A stretch of 64,000 nucleotides of DNA from Arenibacter antarcticus (GCF_041320605.1 NZ_CP166679.1:3582001-3646000), one strand, 5' to 3'; positions 16,850 to 25,810 are shown, counted from the first letter of the stretch. The notes: generated by a model not told the origin, from the letters alone. Program-made: numbers and translations.

Positions 16850-16927
16850 ACAACAAATCCAAATTCAACTTAGGAAGTAAGTTTGCAGCCTCCTTAATTT
16901 ATTCGTCTATTATTTTTGGCATAGATT
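16850..16927 (-). pseudogene. Integrase 3'-end relic R4
   Basis: The last roughly 25 integrase codons (IYAKIID...EAANLLPKLNLDLL and a TAG stop), with one internal stop, same orientation as the intact 3' end at 18685. Homology ends at about 16927; the following 16928-17169 is unique non-coding sequence. Confidence 0.75.
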
Positions 16928-17169
16928 AAACTTAAATGCCTGGCACTATTAAACCGAAATGGGTGGCGTGTAACGCACCGAAGTTTCCATTATTGGTAAG
17001 TGAAAAATTTTCACGAAAGGGATAGCGCTGGCCAACAAGTGCATGCAGCTCTCAGCCATTGTCAATAATCTGAGGAGAAATTCACCGAAAAATGTGTAAA
17101 AAGTGGTGCAAGTAACTTTGCTTTGTTTTTATCGCCCAAAATAAGCTTCCAAAAATGTAAGACCGTCTT

Positions 17170-17209
17170 TTAAGAGTGCTGGAAAAGGACCCGTTTTAAG
17201 CACTCTTAA
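17170..17209. terminator. Long-armed stem-loop, possible terminator
   Basis: Perfect 11-bp arms TTAAGAGTGCT (17170-17180) and its complement (17199-17209), with an 18-nt loop. It lies 70 bp beyond the stop of the SP-rich secreted protein gene. No T-tract, so it may instead be the end of a mobile unit. Confidence 0.35.
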
Positions 17210-17280
17210 TAGACTGCATTAGATTGGTTCCTATTTTAAAATTAATAGCTATTTAATTGTTACTTGCTTTGGCAATAAAT

Positions 17281-18438
17281 TTAATTTGCATCCAACTTAA
17301 TTCCGAGGCAATCACTATTAATAGTAATTTCATCGGTCCAAAGTCCATTCTTGTTTTCAGCATAATAATGGTAATCTCCGTTTGGTAAATAAAACTTTAT
17401 TATATCCTCCGTTGTGCTGCAACTTGGCGTCGTATTCCAATATTTGTCCATGTAACCGCCCCAATGTGCTTTGGTGTTACTTTCAATTGTTACCGAAATT
17501 GGTCCACCAAGATTGTCAGTGGAGGTATAGAAATATATTGTTCTTGGATATTCATAATTTGGAGCCTGCTTAAGCGGCTTAGTTTCATACAGATAAATGT
17601 CGCCATATCCTTTGTTTACTTCATTATCGGGGTAAACAATTTTCATTTTATAATTATTTCGGTCGAGAAAAAATTCATGAATATCAAAAATCATATTTTC
17701 AGCTCCAATATATTTTTTTGCTTCTCCGTTTTCAATATATATTTGTCTCTTGATGAAAACATTTTTTGTTTTTTCTCTAAAGCTAATTGTGGTGGAAAAA
17801 TTTACATCATACCAACCATCTGATAGCTGGTAAATCCTTATATTTTTGTTTCTATTTAAACGTCTTTCTTGGCGATTTGAATTAGACTTTATTCTTAGAT
17901 TGTAATTTTTATCTTTTCTTAATGAGTTTGTAGATAGTTTATTTAGTTTTTCCTGAATCCATCGTTGTTGAAATCCGTTGTTGGAAATTCTGTTTGTTTT
18001 AGATGCAATGTTATCCTTACTATAAGCTGGTGTTACAGAGTTTTTGACTGATTTTGTAGGTTGGGAGTAGTAATATGTTTTTTTACTGGGACTGGGACTG
18101 GGACTGGGACTGGGACTGGGACTGGGACTAGAACTAGAACTAGACCTAGAACTGGAACTGGAACTAGAACTGGAACTAGAACTTGTGGACGTATTTTTAT
18201 ATAAAGGTTTATTGTCCCTTGGAATATAACCGGCTTTTCTTGTGTAAGGATTAGTGTTGCCTCTAGTAGAGAAATTATCTCTGTTTGTTGTGTTCGGTGC
18301 CGTTCGGTAATGTGGTGCTACATAAGTTCCGTCCTTGCGAGTATATCCCTTTACACGAACATGCGTTGAATTAACTTGTGCAAGACCTTGAAAAATAAAT
18401 CCTAAGAAAAGTATTATAAGTAGTAAAGTTCTTTTCAT
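17281..18438 (-). CDS. Secreted protein with GYTRKDGTYV motif and Ser/SP-rich linker
   Basis: 385 residues. The signal peptide is MKRTLLLIILFLGFIFQGLA. The mature N-terminus HVRVKGYTRKDGTYVAPHYR and the NPYTRKAGYIP segment form a motif widespread in small secreted bacterial proteins of unknown role. A low-complexity stretch of about 45 residues follows (poly-Ser, then SPSPSP), encoded by a DNA hexamer repeat (18090-18180) likely to vary in length. The C-terminal 230 residues contain a predicted beta-rich segment (WYDVNFSTTISF, TIYFYTSTDNLGGPISVTIE). Function unknown. Cargo gene nearest to the integrase; shared leader copy 4 lies upstream. Confidence 0.75.
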   Translation of the reverse strand: MKRTLLLIILFLGFIFQGLAQVNSTHVRVKGYTRKDGTYVAPHYRTAPNTTNRDNFSTRGNTNPYTRKAGYIPRDNKPLYKNTSTSSSSSSSSSSSSRSSSSSSPSPSPSPSPSPSPSKKTYYYSQPTKSVKNSVTPAYSKDNIASKTNRISNNGFQQRWIQEKLNKLSTNSLRKDKNYNLRIKSNSNRQERRLNRNKNIRIYQLSDGWYDVNFSTTISFREKTKNVFIKRQIYIENGEAKKYIGAENMIFDIHEFFLDRNNYKMKIVYPDNEVNKGYGDIYLYETKPLKQAPNYEYPRTIYFYTSTDNLGGPISVTIESNTKAHWGGYMDKYWNTTPSCSTTEDIIKFYLPNGDYHYYAENKNGLWTDEITINSDCLGIKLDAN

Positions 18439-18501
18439 GGTATAATTTATAACAAACTTATATATAGAGAAGATTGTGGGAATACTTCCATTTCTTCAGT
18501 A

Positions 18502-18525
18502 TCTAATATAAGTCTTATTTCATTA
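18502..18525 (-). promoter_or_regulatory. Shared cargo-gene leader, copy 4
   Basis: Plus strand CTAATATAAGTCTTATTTCA then TTA, about 65 bp upstream of the SP-rich protein start and about 160 bp beyond the integrase stop. Best-preserved partner of the copies at 10095 and 16795. Confidence 0.45.
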
Positions 18526-18684
18526 TGAACTCTCCTTTGTTGGTTGAAATACTGCTTAGTAATCAGTTGTTTAGCTAACGATTCTAACCTTAAGACCTCA
18601 CCCGAAATTGTATAGGAAGTTATAGAAATAGAATCAATTTTATTTAGGAAAAGTTGTAGCTATGTGAAAAAACTCAACCACCCT

Positions 18685-19839
18685 TTACAATAAATCCAAA
18701 TTCAACTTAGGGAGTAAGTTTGCAGCTTCTTTCATCTTTTTGTCGATGATTTTGGCATAGATCTCCGTAGTTCGTATTTCACGGTGTCCTAGCCGTTTGG
18801 AAACGGTATAGATGTCTGCTCCATTTTCTAATAATAGCACTGCATTGGTATGCCTGGCGGAATGGAAGGTGATGTGTTTGTTAATACCGGCAAACATGCA
18901 CCAACGGAGGAGTTGGAGGTTCATATGGGCACTGTAACGGAGGCCTTTGAATACTCGGTCATTGGGACCTCTGCGTTCCCCTAATAGCTCCCTGGCTTGT
19001 TCTGAAATATATAAGTATTCTACGCCCTCTGTTTTCTTTTGCTGAAACACAATTCGGAAGATAAGATCCCCGGAATTGTCCGTACCCTCATCACGTACCT
19101 CTGACCACTTAAGCTTATTAATGTCGGACCAACGAATACCGGATAAGGTGGAAAAGAGAAAGGCGCGTTTTAATAAGGGAATAGAGCAAGGGGTCTTGGA
19201 TAATTTTTGAAGTTCATCGGAAGTAAGATATTCTCTGGTGGATTCTCCAGCAGAAAACCCCTTGACTTTCTTAATGAGGTTCTCATTTAGGTACCCTTCT
19301 TCAAATGCAGCATTTAAACAAGCTTTAAATTTATTGTAGTACGCATTTTTGGTGTTTTGGGATAACTTCTTTTGACTCTGTGTAACAGCAATGGTATCTA
19401 GGTATTTCTTGTACCCTTTAATAAAATCGACATCAATATCGTTAAAGATGATAGTAGGGGAGCAGTAGGCTTCTAGATGTTTCTGTGCTGCATCCCAATT
19501 GTCATAATTTCCTTTGGACTGGTAGCGTTCCTATTTCTTCTGGACATAAAAGTCTAATAAACCAACTTTTCCTTTGGTGTCGTTTTTAAGGTTATACTTC
19601 CCTTGGTAGACTTCGGCCTTTCTAATGGTTAGGATTTGTTCTGCGAGTTCTAGGGTTTCCTTGTTTTTCTTTATTTCAGAATCGGTCTTGGGATCGGTCG
19701 TGAGATAGAGCTCCAGATATTCAAAATCCCTTAAAATTTTGCTTTTACCTTGGGGCGTTGTGGTATGACCTTTATAGTGCTCTATATAAAGACTGGTCAA
19801 TCCGCTTTTTAGCTTTTTCTTTCTGAGATGAACTTTCAT
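18685..19839 (-). pseudogene. Tyrosine-type site-specific integrase, one in-frame TAG
   Basis: Reading from ATG 19839 (MKVHLRKKKLKSGLTSLYIE) the frame stops at TAG 19531-19533 after LLDFYVQKK, then continues open in the same frame to 18685 (ERYQSKGNYDNW and onward). The whole has the Bacteroidota integrase layout: arm-binding N-terminus, SAM-like core-binding domain (QNTKNAYYNKFKACLNAAF), catalytic domain with LSGIRWSDI (first Arg), HSARHTN (HxxR) and TTEIYAK (nucleophile Tyr). About 384 codons, the family norm. It lies 140 bp from the mnmE stop and points into the island. It is probably inactive unless the TAG is suppressed or is an error. Confidence 0.85.
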
Positions 19840-19979
19840 ACGAGATACAAATGGGATACAAAAATGTACGAAAATAAGATGAATAAGAGAAAGTAAAAAT
19901 CTTAAAGTGATTAACAATCTGTTGATTTTCAGCTATTTGTAGTCATGTGGTCTTATATGGTATCATATGAAATACTTAT

Positions 19980-19997
19980 TTATTTCCCGATACAGAA
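19980..19997 (-). other. Candidate attachment site at the mnmE 3' end
   Basis: The last 18 bp of mnmE read TTCTGTATCGGGAAATAA on the minus strand. SGI1-type islands use the equivalent last 18 bp of trmE (mnmE) as attB. An integrase gene directly follows here. I did not find a second copy within the window, so the other boundary is outside, eroded, or the site lies elsewhere. Confidence 0.4.
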
Positions 19998-21377
19998 ATT
20001 AGCGAAAATGTTCCCCAACAATTCGTCGTTAGTAACATGTCCAGTAATTTCTCCCAAATGGTAAAGAGCCTCCCGGATATCTATGGCCAAGAGGTCGCTC
20101 GGGGTGTCCTCGTCCATTCCAAACTGTACTCTTTCTATCTCCTCCAATGCTTTTAATAGGGCGTTATAATGACGGGTATTGGTAACAATAGTTTCGCTGT
20201 TTCGCAATGCCCCAGTATTTACAAATTCCAATAAGCGCGATTTTAGCTCTTCTACACCCAGACCACTTTTGGCGGATAGTAAATACAAATCGGGGAGGTG
20301 CAATTTTAAACCTTCTATTTCTTCCGGCTGCAGTCGGTCTACCTTATTGGCAATGACCAACAGTGGTTTTTGGGGATACCTATTTTTTATTTTTTCCAGT
20401 TCTATGATGCTGGTCTTTAATTTGTCAGGGTCGGAAGCCATTTCCCAACCGTCCACTAAAAGTACAACTACCTGAGCTTGTGCTATTTTTTCAAAGGTTT
20501 TTTTAATTCCAATACTTTCAACTACATCTACGGTATCTCTAATTCCAGCAGTATCAATAAATCGGAACCCCACCCCTCCGATGGTTATTTCGTCTTCAAT
20601 AGTATCCCTAGTGGTCCCTGCAATATCACTTACAATAGCGCGTTCCTCGTTCAACAAGGCGTTTAGCAAGGTAGATTTACCTACGTTGGGTTCGCCTACA
20701 ATAGCGATCGGAATTCCATTTTTAATGACGTTGCCCACGGCAAAGGAATCGATCAGACGTTTTAATACTTCTTGGATTTTTGCTAATAAGATCTTAAACT
20801 GACTTCGGTCTGCAAACTCCACATCCTCCTCTGCGAAGTCGAGCTCCAATTCGATGAGCGACGCAAAATTGAGCAATTGTTCGCGTAGTTTCTCTATTTC
20901 GTTACTAAATCCGCCCCGCATTTGTTGCATGGCTATTTGATGAGCGGCCTCGTTATCCGAGGCGATAAGATCGGCAACGGCTTCTGCCTGACTCAAGTCC
21001 ATTTTCCCGTTTAGAAATGCCCGGAGGGTAAATTCTCCTGCTTGTGCGGCCCTACAGCCATTTCTTAAAAAGAGCTGAATAATTTGCTGTTGTATATAGG
21101 GGGATCCATGGCAGGAGATCTCTATCACGTCTTCCCCAGTATAGGAGTTTGGGCCTTTGAAAACTGATAATAGTACTTCATCCAATACCTTGCTGTCCTC
21201 CACAATATGTCCTAAATGAATAGTGTGACTTTTTTGCACCTTGAGGTCCTTTCCGCGAACCGATTTGAAAAGTGGTCCGGTCAAGCTTATGGCATCCTTT
21301 CCTGAAACACGGATAACCGCAATGGCGCCAGCACCAGAAGGGGTGGCCAAAGCAATAATATTGTCGTTGTTGATCAT
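19980..21377 (-). CDS. mnmE: tRNA modification GTPase MnmE
   Basis: Works with MnmG to install the 5-carboxymethylaminomethyl group on wobble uridine 34 of tRNAs. About 465 residues from ATG 21377 (MINNDNIIALATPSGAGAIA); an upstream TTG adds three residues. The N-terminal TrmE domain is followed by the GTPase domain with P-loop GEPNVGKSTLLNALL, TTRDTIED switch region, DTAG (G3) and NKVD (G4), and the invariant C-terminal FCIGK. Complete. Core gene; its 3' end marks the border with the mobile island. Confidence 0.97.
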   Translation of the reverse strand: MINNDNIIALATPSGAGAIAVIRVSGKDAISLTGPLFKSVRGKDLKVQKSHTIHLGHIVEDSKVLDEVLLSVFKGPNSYTGEDVIEISCHGSPYIQQQIIQLFLRNGCRAAQAGEFTLRAFLNGKMDLSQAEAVADLIASDNEAAHQIAMQQMRGGFSNEIEKLREQLLNFASLIELELDFAEEDVEFADRSQFKILLAKIQEVLKRLIDSFAVGNVIKNGIPIAIVGEPNVGKSTLLNALLNEERAIVSDIAGTTRDTIEDEITIGGVGFRFIDTAGIRDTVDVVESIGIKKTFEKIAQAQVVVLLVDGWEMASDPDKLKTSIIELEKIKNRYPQKPLLVIANKVDRLQPEEIEGLKLHLPDLYLLSAKSGLGVEELKSRLLEFVNTGALRNSETIVTNTRHYNALLKALEEIERVQFGMDEDTPSDLLAIDIREALYHLGEITGHVTNDELLGNIFANFCIGK

Positions 21378-21682
21378 AAATAACAAGCTATAAATTTCCC
21401 GTTTCTAATAAATAAAATGGGAAGTTGTACTATTTTATATTTGAGGGTAAAAATACAATTTATTGAGGACAACCACAGCTAAGGAGAGTGGAGGACTAGG
21501 TAAAATGTATGTTTGTATTTAAGGATTGTTGCTTCACTATATCAAAAAAATAATTACAACATGGACTAAGAATAAATGAGGCATGGAATTTGTTATATAT
21601 AATACGACAGAGGAATAATTAATTATAGGAGGAAATAAAGAGGTAATTTTGTCGGCGAAAAAACACCTTGAAAATACCCGTC

Positions 21683-21741
21683 TATTATAGACAAGCAATT
21701 GTGTTATTCTTTTAATAAATTATTAGTAATTCAAGGTATGT
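21683..21741. promoter_or_regulatory. Palindromes upstream of the coiled-coil protein gene
   Basis: GTCTATTATAGAC is a short perfect palindrome at about 21680-21693, flanked by ACCTTGAA (about 21666) and its complement TTCAAGGT (about 21732), all within 120 bp of the start at 21783. They may be operator sites or part of a leader structure. The rest of 21387-21782 is AT-rich and non-coding. Confidence 0.25.
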
Positions 21742-21782
21742 TATATAAAACTATCTAAAGTAAAAATTGAAATAAAACACAT

Positions 21783-22235
21783 ATGAAAATGAAAAAAATT
21801 TTAGGATTGTTGCTACTGTTGATCTGTTTTAACTTTTCGTTTGCGCAAGAGACAGAAACTCTTCCTGTGCCTACCGATGAGCAGATAAAAATAGATCAAA
21901 ATATAGAAAAGCAGCGATTAAAAGAAGCAAAGGATTTGGAAAAACGCTTTGCTAAAGCAGATCGCGATGCTAAAAAAGCTGAGAAAGCTCAAAAAAAAGC
22001 GGAAAAGGAGCTAAAGAAACAAAATAAAATTGCTTCGAAAATCGATTCTAGGAATAGAAAAATTGACAAGGATATAAAGAAAGTAGAAAAGATCCAGAAC
22101 AAAATGGAAAGAGATGACAGCAGAGGAAAACTGTCTCCAAAGGCTATTGAAAAGTTGCATAAGCAAATTGACAAGCTAAATTCGAGCATCGAAAAAAACC
22201 AACAAACTGTGAGAAAACTATATCGGAAACAATAG
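21783..22235 (+). CDS. Small secreted Lys/Glu-rich coiled-coil protein
   Basis: 150 residues. The signal peptide (MKMKKILGLLLLLICFNFSFAQ) is cleaved around residue 22; the rest is almost entirely charged heptad-like sequence (EKAQKKAEKELKKQNKIASK, IDKDIKKVEKIQNKMERD), predicted long coiled coil. Proteins of this type are frequent in Flavobacteriaceae and unnamed. Periplasmic or envelope location is inferred from the signal peptide. No operon partner: the next gene starts 226 bp further on. Confidence 0.7.
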   Translation: MKMKKILGLLLLLICFNFSFAQETETLPVPTDEQIKIDQNIEKQRLKEAKDLEKRFAKADRDAKKAEKAQKKAEKELKKQNKIASKIDSRNRKIDKDIKKVEKIQNKMERDDSRGKLSPKAIEKLHKQIDKLNSSIEKNQQTVRKLYRKQ

Positions 22236-22461
22236 TAGTTGTAGAGGAATGATTTTTATGTAGTACGATGAATTTTTGTAACAATTCGGAAATTTTATCG
22301 TCTTACTATTACCATTCTATTTTTATTGAAAGTTTTTCCATTGTTTGTGCCTCTAGGTCTGATGAATTACAGTTAATATTTACTTTTATCCTATGATCAC
22401 GACAAAGACTCTTAATTAAAATGGAAGAAAATCTACTATTAACTTCTAAAGTATTTTTGAG

Positions 22462-22800
22462 ATGAAAGCCGAAAACAAACAACTATTGGTTATGACGCAT
22501 CTAAGTCAGTTATTGGATATCGTAACGGGCTTCGGGGGATTTATTGTACCCTTAATTTTGTGGTTGACACAGCGGGACAGTATCATAAATATGGATGAAC
22601 ACGGCAAATCTATTGTAAATTTCCAAATCAGTATGTTTTTATACGCCTTGATTTCTATTCCGTTAATCTTATTGTTTGGGCTGGGTATCTTGGGAATAAT
22701 TGGGGTAGCCTTACTTTGTATTATATTCCCCATAGTTAATGCAATTAAAGTATCTAATGGGGAAGCACCTCATTATCCACTGAGCATTAAGTTTGTGTGA
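22462..22800 (+). CDS. DUF4870-family small membrane protein
   Basis: 112 residues with three hydrophobic segments. MTHLSQLLDIVTGFGGFIVP, then LILWLTQRDS, DEHGKSIVNFQIS and the closing NAIKVSNGEAPHYPLSIKFV are the recognisable DUF4870/Tic20-like pattern. Function unknown; inner membrane. A strong terminator follows immediately. Confidence 0.87.
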   Translation: MKAENKQLLVMTHLSQLLDIVTGFGGFIVPLILWLTQRDSIINMDEHGKSIVNFQISMFLYALISIPLILLFGLGILGIIGVALLCIIFPIVNAIKVSNGEAPHYPLSIKFV

Positions 22801-22821
22801 TACCGACAAAATAAAATTAAA

Positions 22822-22857
22822 AAATCCGCATTGTGTTTTAAACAATGCGGATTTTTT
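22822..22857. terminator. Bidirectional intrinsic terminator
   Basis: Thirteen-bp perfect stem (AAATCCGCATTGT at 22822-22834 and its complement at 22842-22854) with a 7-nt loop, T-run on the plus strand and A-run at the left. It lies between the convergent DUF4870 gene and dnaN and can serve both. Confidence 0.9.
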
Positions 22858-22880
22858 TATGGGGTACAACTAAATATGTT

Positions 22881-23999
22881 TTAGCTATTCAACATCACAG
22901 GCATCACCAGCATGGTGACAATTTCCCCTTCATCCAACCCATCGATAGGGGTAAGGATACCTGCCCTATTGGGTAGGCTCATCTCTAACTGCACATCGTC
23001 AGAGGTAAGGTTGTTCAACATCTCCACTAAAAAACGAGAATTGAATCCTATTTGCATATCGTCTCCTTGGTAAGAACAGGTTAATCGTTCTTCCGCTTTG
23101 TTGCTGTAGTCAATATCCTCGGCAGAAATGTTCAATTCCGCACCCGCTATTTTCAAGCGTATTTGGTGGGTAGTCTTATTGGAGAAAATAGACACTCGTC
23201 TTACCGAACTCAAAATTTGAGTCCTGGAAATAGAAAGTTTATTTGGATTCTCTTTTGGGATTACTGCTTCGTAGTTGGGGTATTTCCCATCAATCAACCT
23301 ACAGATCAAAATAGTGTTTTCGAAGCTAAATTTGGCGTTGCTTTCGTTGTATTCTATCAGTACATCGGTTTCGCTACCTCCCAATATTCCTTTTAATAAA
23401 TTTAAAGGTTTTTTCGGCATAATAAACTCGGCCACCTTAGAAGCAGCGATATCCGTGCGTTGGTATTTAACCAATTTATGGGCATCCGTAGCTACAAAGG
23501 TCAGATTTTCAGGAGAAAACTGAAAAAAGACACCGCTCATTACAGGTCTTAGATCGTCATTTCCCGCAGCAAAAATGGTCTTGTTAATGGCTGTGGCCAG
23601 AATATCTCCCAATATTGTGGTAGAGGAGGGGTTGGACAGTTCCACTGATTTTGGAAATTCCGAACCATCGGCATAGGCCAAGGCGTATTTTCCGTGGTTA
23701 GAGCTTATCTCCACTGTATTATTGTCTTCAACAACAAATGTCAATGGTTGCTCTGGAAAGGTCTTCAGAATCTCTAACAATAGCTTTGCAGGTACTGCAA
23801 TGGTTCCTTTGCTGTCCGAATCCACTTCCAATACAGAACTCATGGTCGTTTCAAGATCTGATGCAGAAACGGTAAGTTCCCTTTGATCTAGATCGAAAAG
23901 GAAATTGTCCAAGATTGGCAGTGTATTGCTATTGTTGATTACCCCACCTAATATTTGGAGTTGTTTTAATAAATAGGTACTAGATACTATAAATTTCAT
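22881..23999 (-). CDS. dnaN: DNA polymerase III beta subunit (sliding clamp)
   Basis: 372 residues, full length. MKFIVSSTYLLKQLQILGGV, then TLPILDNFLF, the AVPAKLLLEILKTFPEQPL strand, GKYALAYADGSEFP, DLRPVMSGVFF and the C-terminal ending VTMLVMPVMLNS are diagnostic of the three-domain clamp. It holds the replicative polymerase on DNA. Monocistronic here, away from dnaA, as is usual in Flavobacteriaceae. A TAnnTTTG-type promoter lies about 96 bp upstream. Confidence 0.97.
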   Translation of the reverse strand: MKFIVSSTYLLKQLQILGGVINNSNTLPILDNFLFDLDQRELTVSASDLETTMSSVLEVDSDSKGTIAVPAKLLLEILKTFPEQPLTFVVEDNNTVEISSNHGKYALAYADGSEFPKSVELSNPSSTTILGDILATAINKTIFAAGNDDLRPVMSGVFFQFSPENLTFVATDAHKLVKYQRTDIAASKVAEFIMPKKPLNLLKGILGGSETDVLIEYNESNAKFSFENTILICRLIDGKYPNYEAVIPKENPNKLSISRTQILSSVRRVSIFSNKTTHQIRLKIAGAELNISAEDIDYSNKAEERLTCSYQGDDMQIGFNSRFLVEMLNNLTSDDVQLEMSLPNRAGILTPIDGLDEGEIVTMLVMPVMLNS

Positions 24000-24095
24000 G
24001 TGTCTCTTATTTATTTTTAAGGAACCTATATTTCATTATTCCCAATAGGTTAATTAGGCTAAAATCAGCAGGATTACTTGTATCTTAATCAAAAA

Positions 24096-24130
24096 CAAAG
24101 ATATTTTAATTGTCCTTTTTAAGGAAACAA
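24096..24130 (-). promoter_or_regulatory. Putative Bacteroidota sigma-70 promoter of dnaN
   Basis: On the minus strand a perfect -7 box TATCTTTG (24096-24103) is preceded by a TTTG about 24 bp upstream, slightly longer than the usual spacing of the -33/-7 Bacteroidota promoter. It lies in the 143-bp gap between the gldG stop and the dnaN start. Confidence 0.4.
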
Positions 24131-24142
24131 ACTTATTAACAC

Positions 24143-25810
24143 TTATTTCCCGTATTTTTTCCTTCTAAAGGCATTAATTGCCCACCCAAAAATAAGGGTC
24201 AAACCTAGTGGCAGGCCAATATTAATCAACTGCCATTTGTTTTTTTGATCTTCAATTTTCACCTCGTCTAAAAAAGGTATGGAGACCTGCTTTTTACGAA
24301 TGTTTATAAGTCCATTATCGTCTAAAAGGTAATTTAAGCAATTAATTAGGAATTCCTTGTTGCCATAATAGGTATTTGTCCATTTGTCATATCCCAGTTC
24401 CAAGGGCCTCTCATTTCGAATCTGGTTCTTAATAATATCGCCGTCGGAAATGACGATCATTTTATTGGCGGGTCCATTTTCCAATACTTCATTTAAGGCA
24501 ATTGGTTTCACTCTATTGGTGAAGGTAGAGGTGAAGTCGCCCTCGATCAAAACGGCTAATGGTTTGTTGCCATCCGCATAATCCTCCTTGTTTGTGGCAA
24601 CGTTAATAATGTCCAAACTAATCTGTCTAGGAACGCCCTCTGTTCTGGAAAGGGGAGAGCTTTGTAAAAGTATCTGTTTTTTATACTTATTGGGCAAGGT
24701 ATCCATAGACCCCGTAAACTGAAACCTAACGGCTTCCAGATTGGTATTTATAGGGTGATCGTTCTTGGAGAATACCATTGGATTATAGTACCAGGGAACC
24801 GGATTGTATTGGGAGTCATTGCCTTCCCCACTTGCCAAAACGATCTGTGTAAAATACATATCGTTAATTAAATTGGCATTTAACCTAACCCCATACCTAA
24901 AGAAAAAGTCCTTCAGGTTTAATTGTCGTGGCATGGCCATGGCACTACCGTTTTCGTTAAACAGACTGTCCATTTCCATCGCCACCTGGTCTATTAGCCA
25001 AAGCGATTTCCCTCCCCCGGTAATGTACTGGTCCAAAATAAATTTTTCTTCATCTGTAAAGGCCTCTGTAGGTTTGGCAACAATAGCCAAGTCAAATTTC
25101 CTCAGTTGATCCAATACGTTTTGGGGGTTGTTGGCAACAGAATCTAGCGTAATGGCCCCTATATTGTAATAGTCCCTAATAGTAGTCAGATAATCTGCTA
25201 TAAATATATCGTCCAATTCCCCATTGCCCTTAATAATGGCAACGCGTTTTTTGTTTGTTAGGTTCAATTGGGCAAAGGCATTGGCAAAGGCATATTCCAA
25301 ATGTTGTACGGAATTGTTTACACGATCTTCGGAGGTAGTACCCAGTTTGTTTTTTAATAACGGGACTTTCACTATTTTTTGGTTGTAACTGACCATTGCC
25401 CAGGGAAAAATAATTTCTTGGGAGACTTTTCCGTTTTGTTCCACCGTAACATTAGTAGGGGTCATTCCCAACCCTTGTAGTTCCGTTATAACAGTCTCTA
25501 TAGAGGTTGCACCTTCCATAGGATCTACAAAGGCGAATTGTATGTTTTTATTTTCCGCTGAAAATTCCTCCAACAATTGTCGGGTTTCGTCCTTTAACCT
25601 CGCAAATTCTGGGGGTAGGTTGCCGTCCAAAAGGATATCTATGGTCACAGGAGCATTAAATTTTTCCACAGAATTTATGGCGGGTGTGGATAAGGTATAT
25701 CTTTTGTCCTCTGTTAAATCTACCCTGGTGTAGAAAAAGCTACCTAATAGGTTAAGTAGCACCAATAGTAGCAATGCCTTTAAAACGGATAACCAACTTT
25801 TTTTTATCAT
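24143..25810 (-). CDS. gldG: Gliding-associated ABC transporter component GldG
   Basis: 555 residues. An N-terminal membrane anchor (LKALLLLVLLNLLGSFFYTR) is followed by VDLTEDKRYTLSTPAINSVE, the signature opening of GldG, then a large external domain (ABC_transp_aux) and a C-terminal anchor (LINIGLPLGLTLIFGWAINA). With GldF and the ATPase GldA it forms an ABC complex required for gliding in Flavobacterium johnsoniae. It overlaps gldF by 4 bp and is translated after it. No gldA in this window. Confidence 0.95.
   Translation of the reverse strand: MIKKSWLSVLKALLLLVLLNLLGSFFYTRVDLTEDKRYTLSTPAINSVEKFNAPVTIDILLDGNLPPEFARLKDETRQLLEEFSAENKNIQFAFVDPMEGATSIETVITELQGLGMTPTNVTVEQNGKVSQEIIFPWAMVSYNQKIVKVPLLKNKLGTTSEDRVNNSVQHLEYAFANAFAQLNLTNKKRVAIIKGNGELDDIFIADYLTTIRDYYNIGAITLDSVANNPQNVLDQLRKFDLAIVAKPTEAFTDEEKFILDQYITGGGKSLWLIDQVAMEMDSLFNENGSAMAMPRQLNLKDFFFRYGVRLNANLINDMYFTQIVLASGEGNDSQYNPVPWYYNPMVFSKNDHPINTNLEAVRFQFTGSMDTLPNKYKKQILLQSSPLSRTEGVPRQISLDIINVATNKEDYADGNKPLAVLIEGDFTSTFTNRVKPIALNEVLENGPANKMIVISDGDIIKNQIRNERPLELGYDKWTNTYYGNKEFLINCLNYLLDDNGLINIRKKQVSIPFLDEVKIEDQKNKWQLINIGLPLGLTLIFGWAINAFRRKKYGK

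Noticed and set aside
8848-19980. Classical integron
   Set aside because: The recombinase has the Bacteroidota phage-type integrase layout without an IntI-specific insert that I can see, is codirectional with the cargo, and the junctions contain int coding sequence rather than recognisable attC sites.
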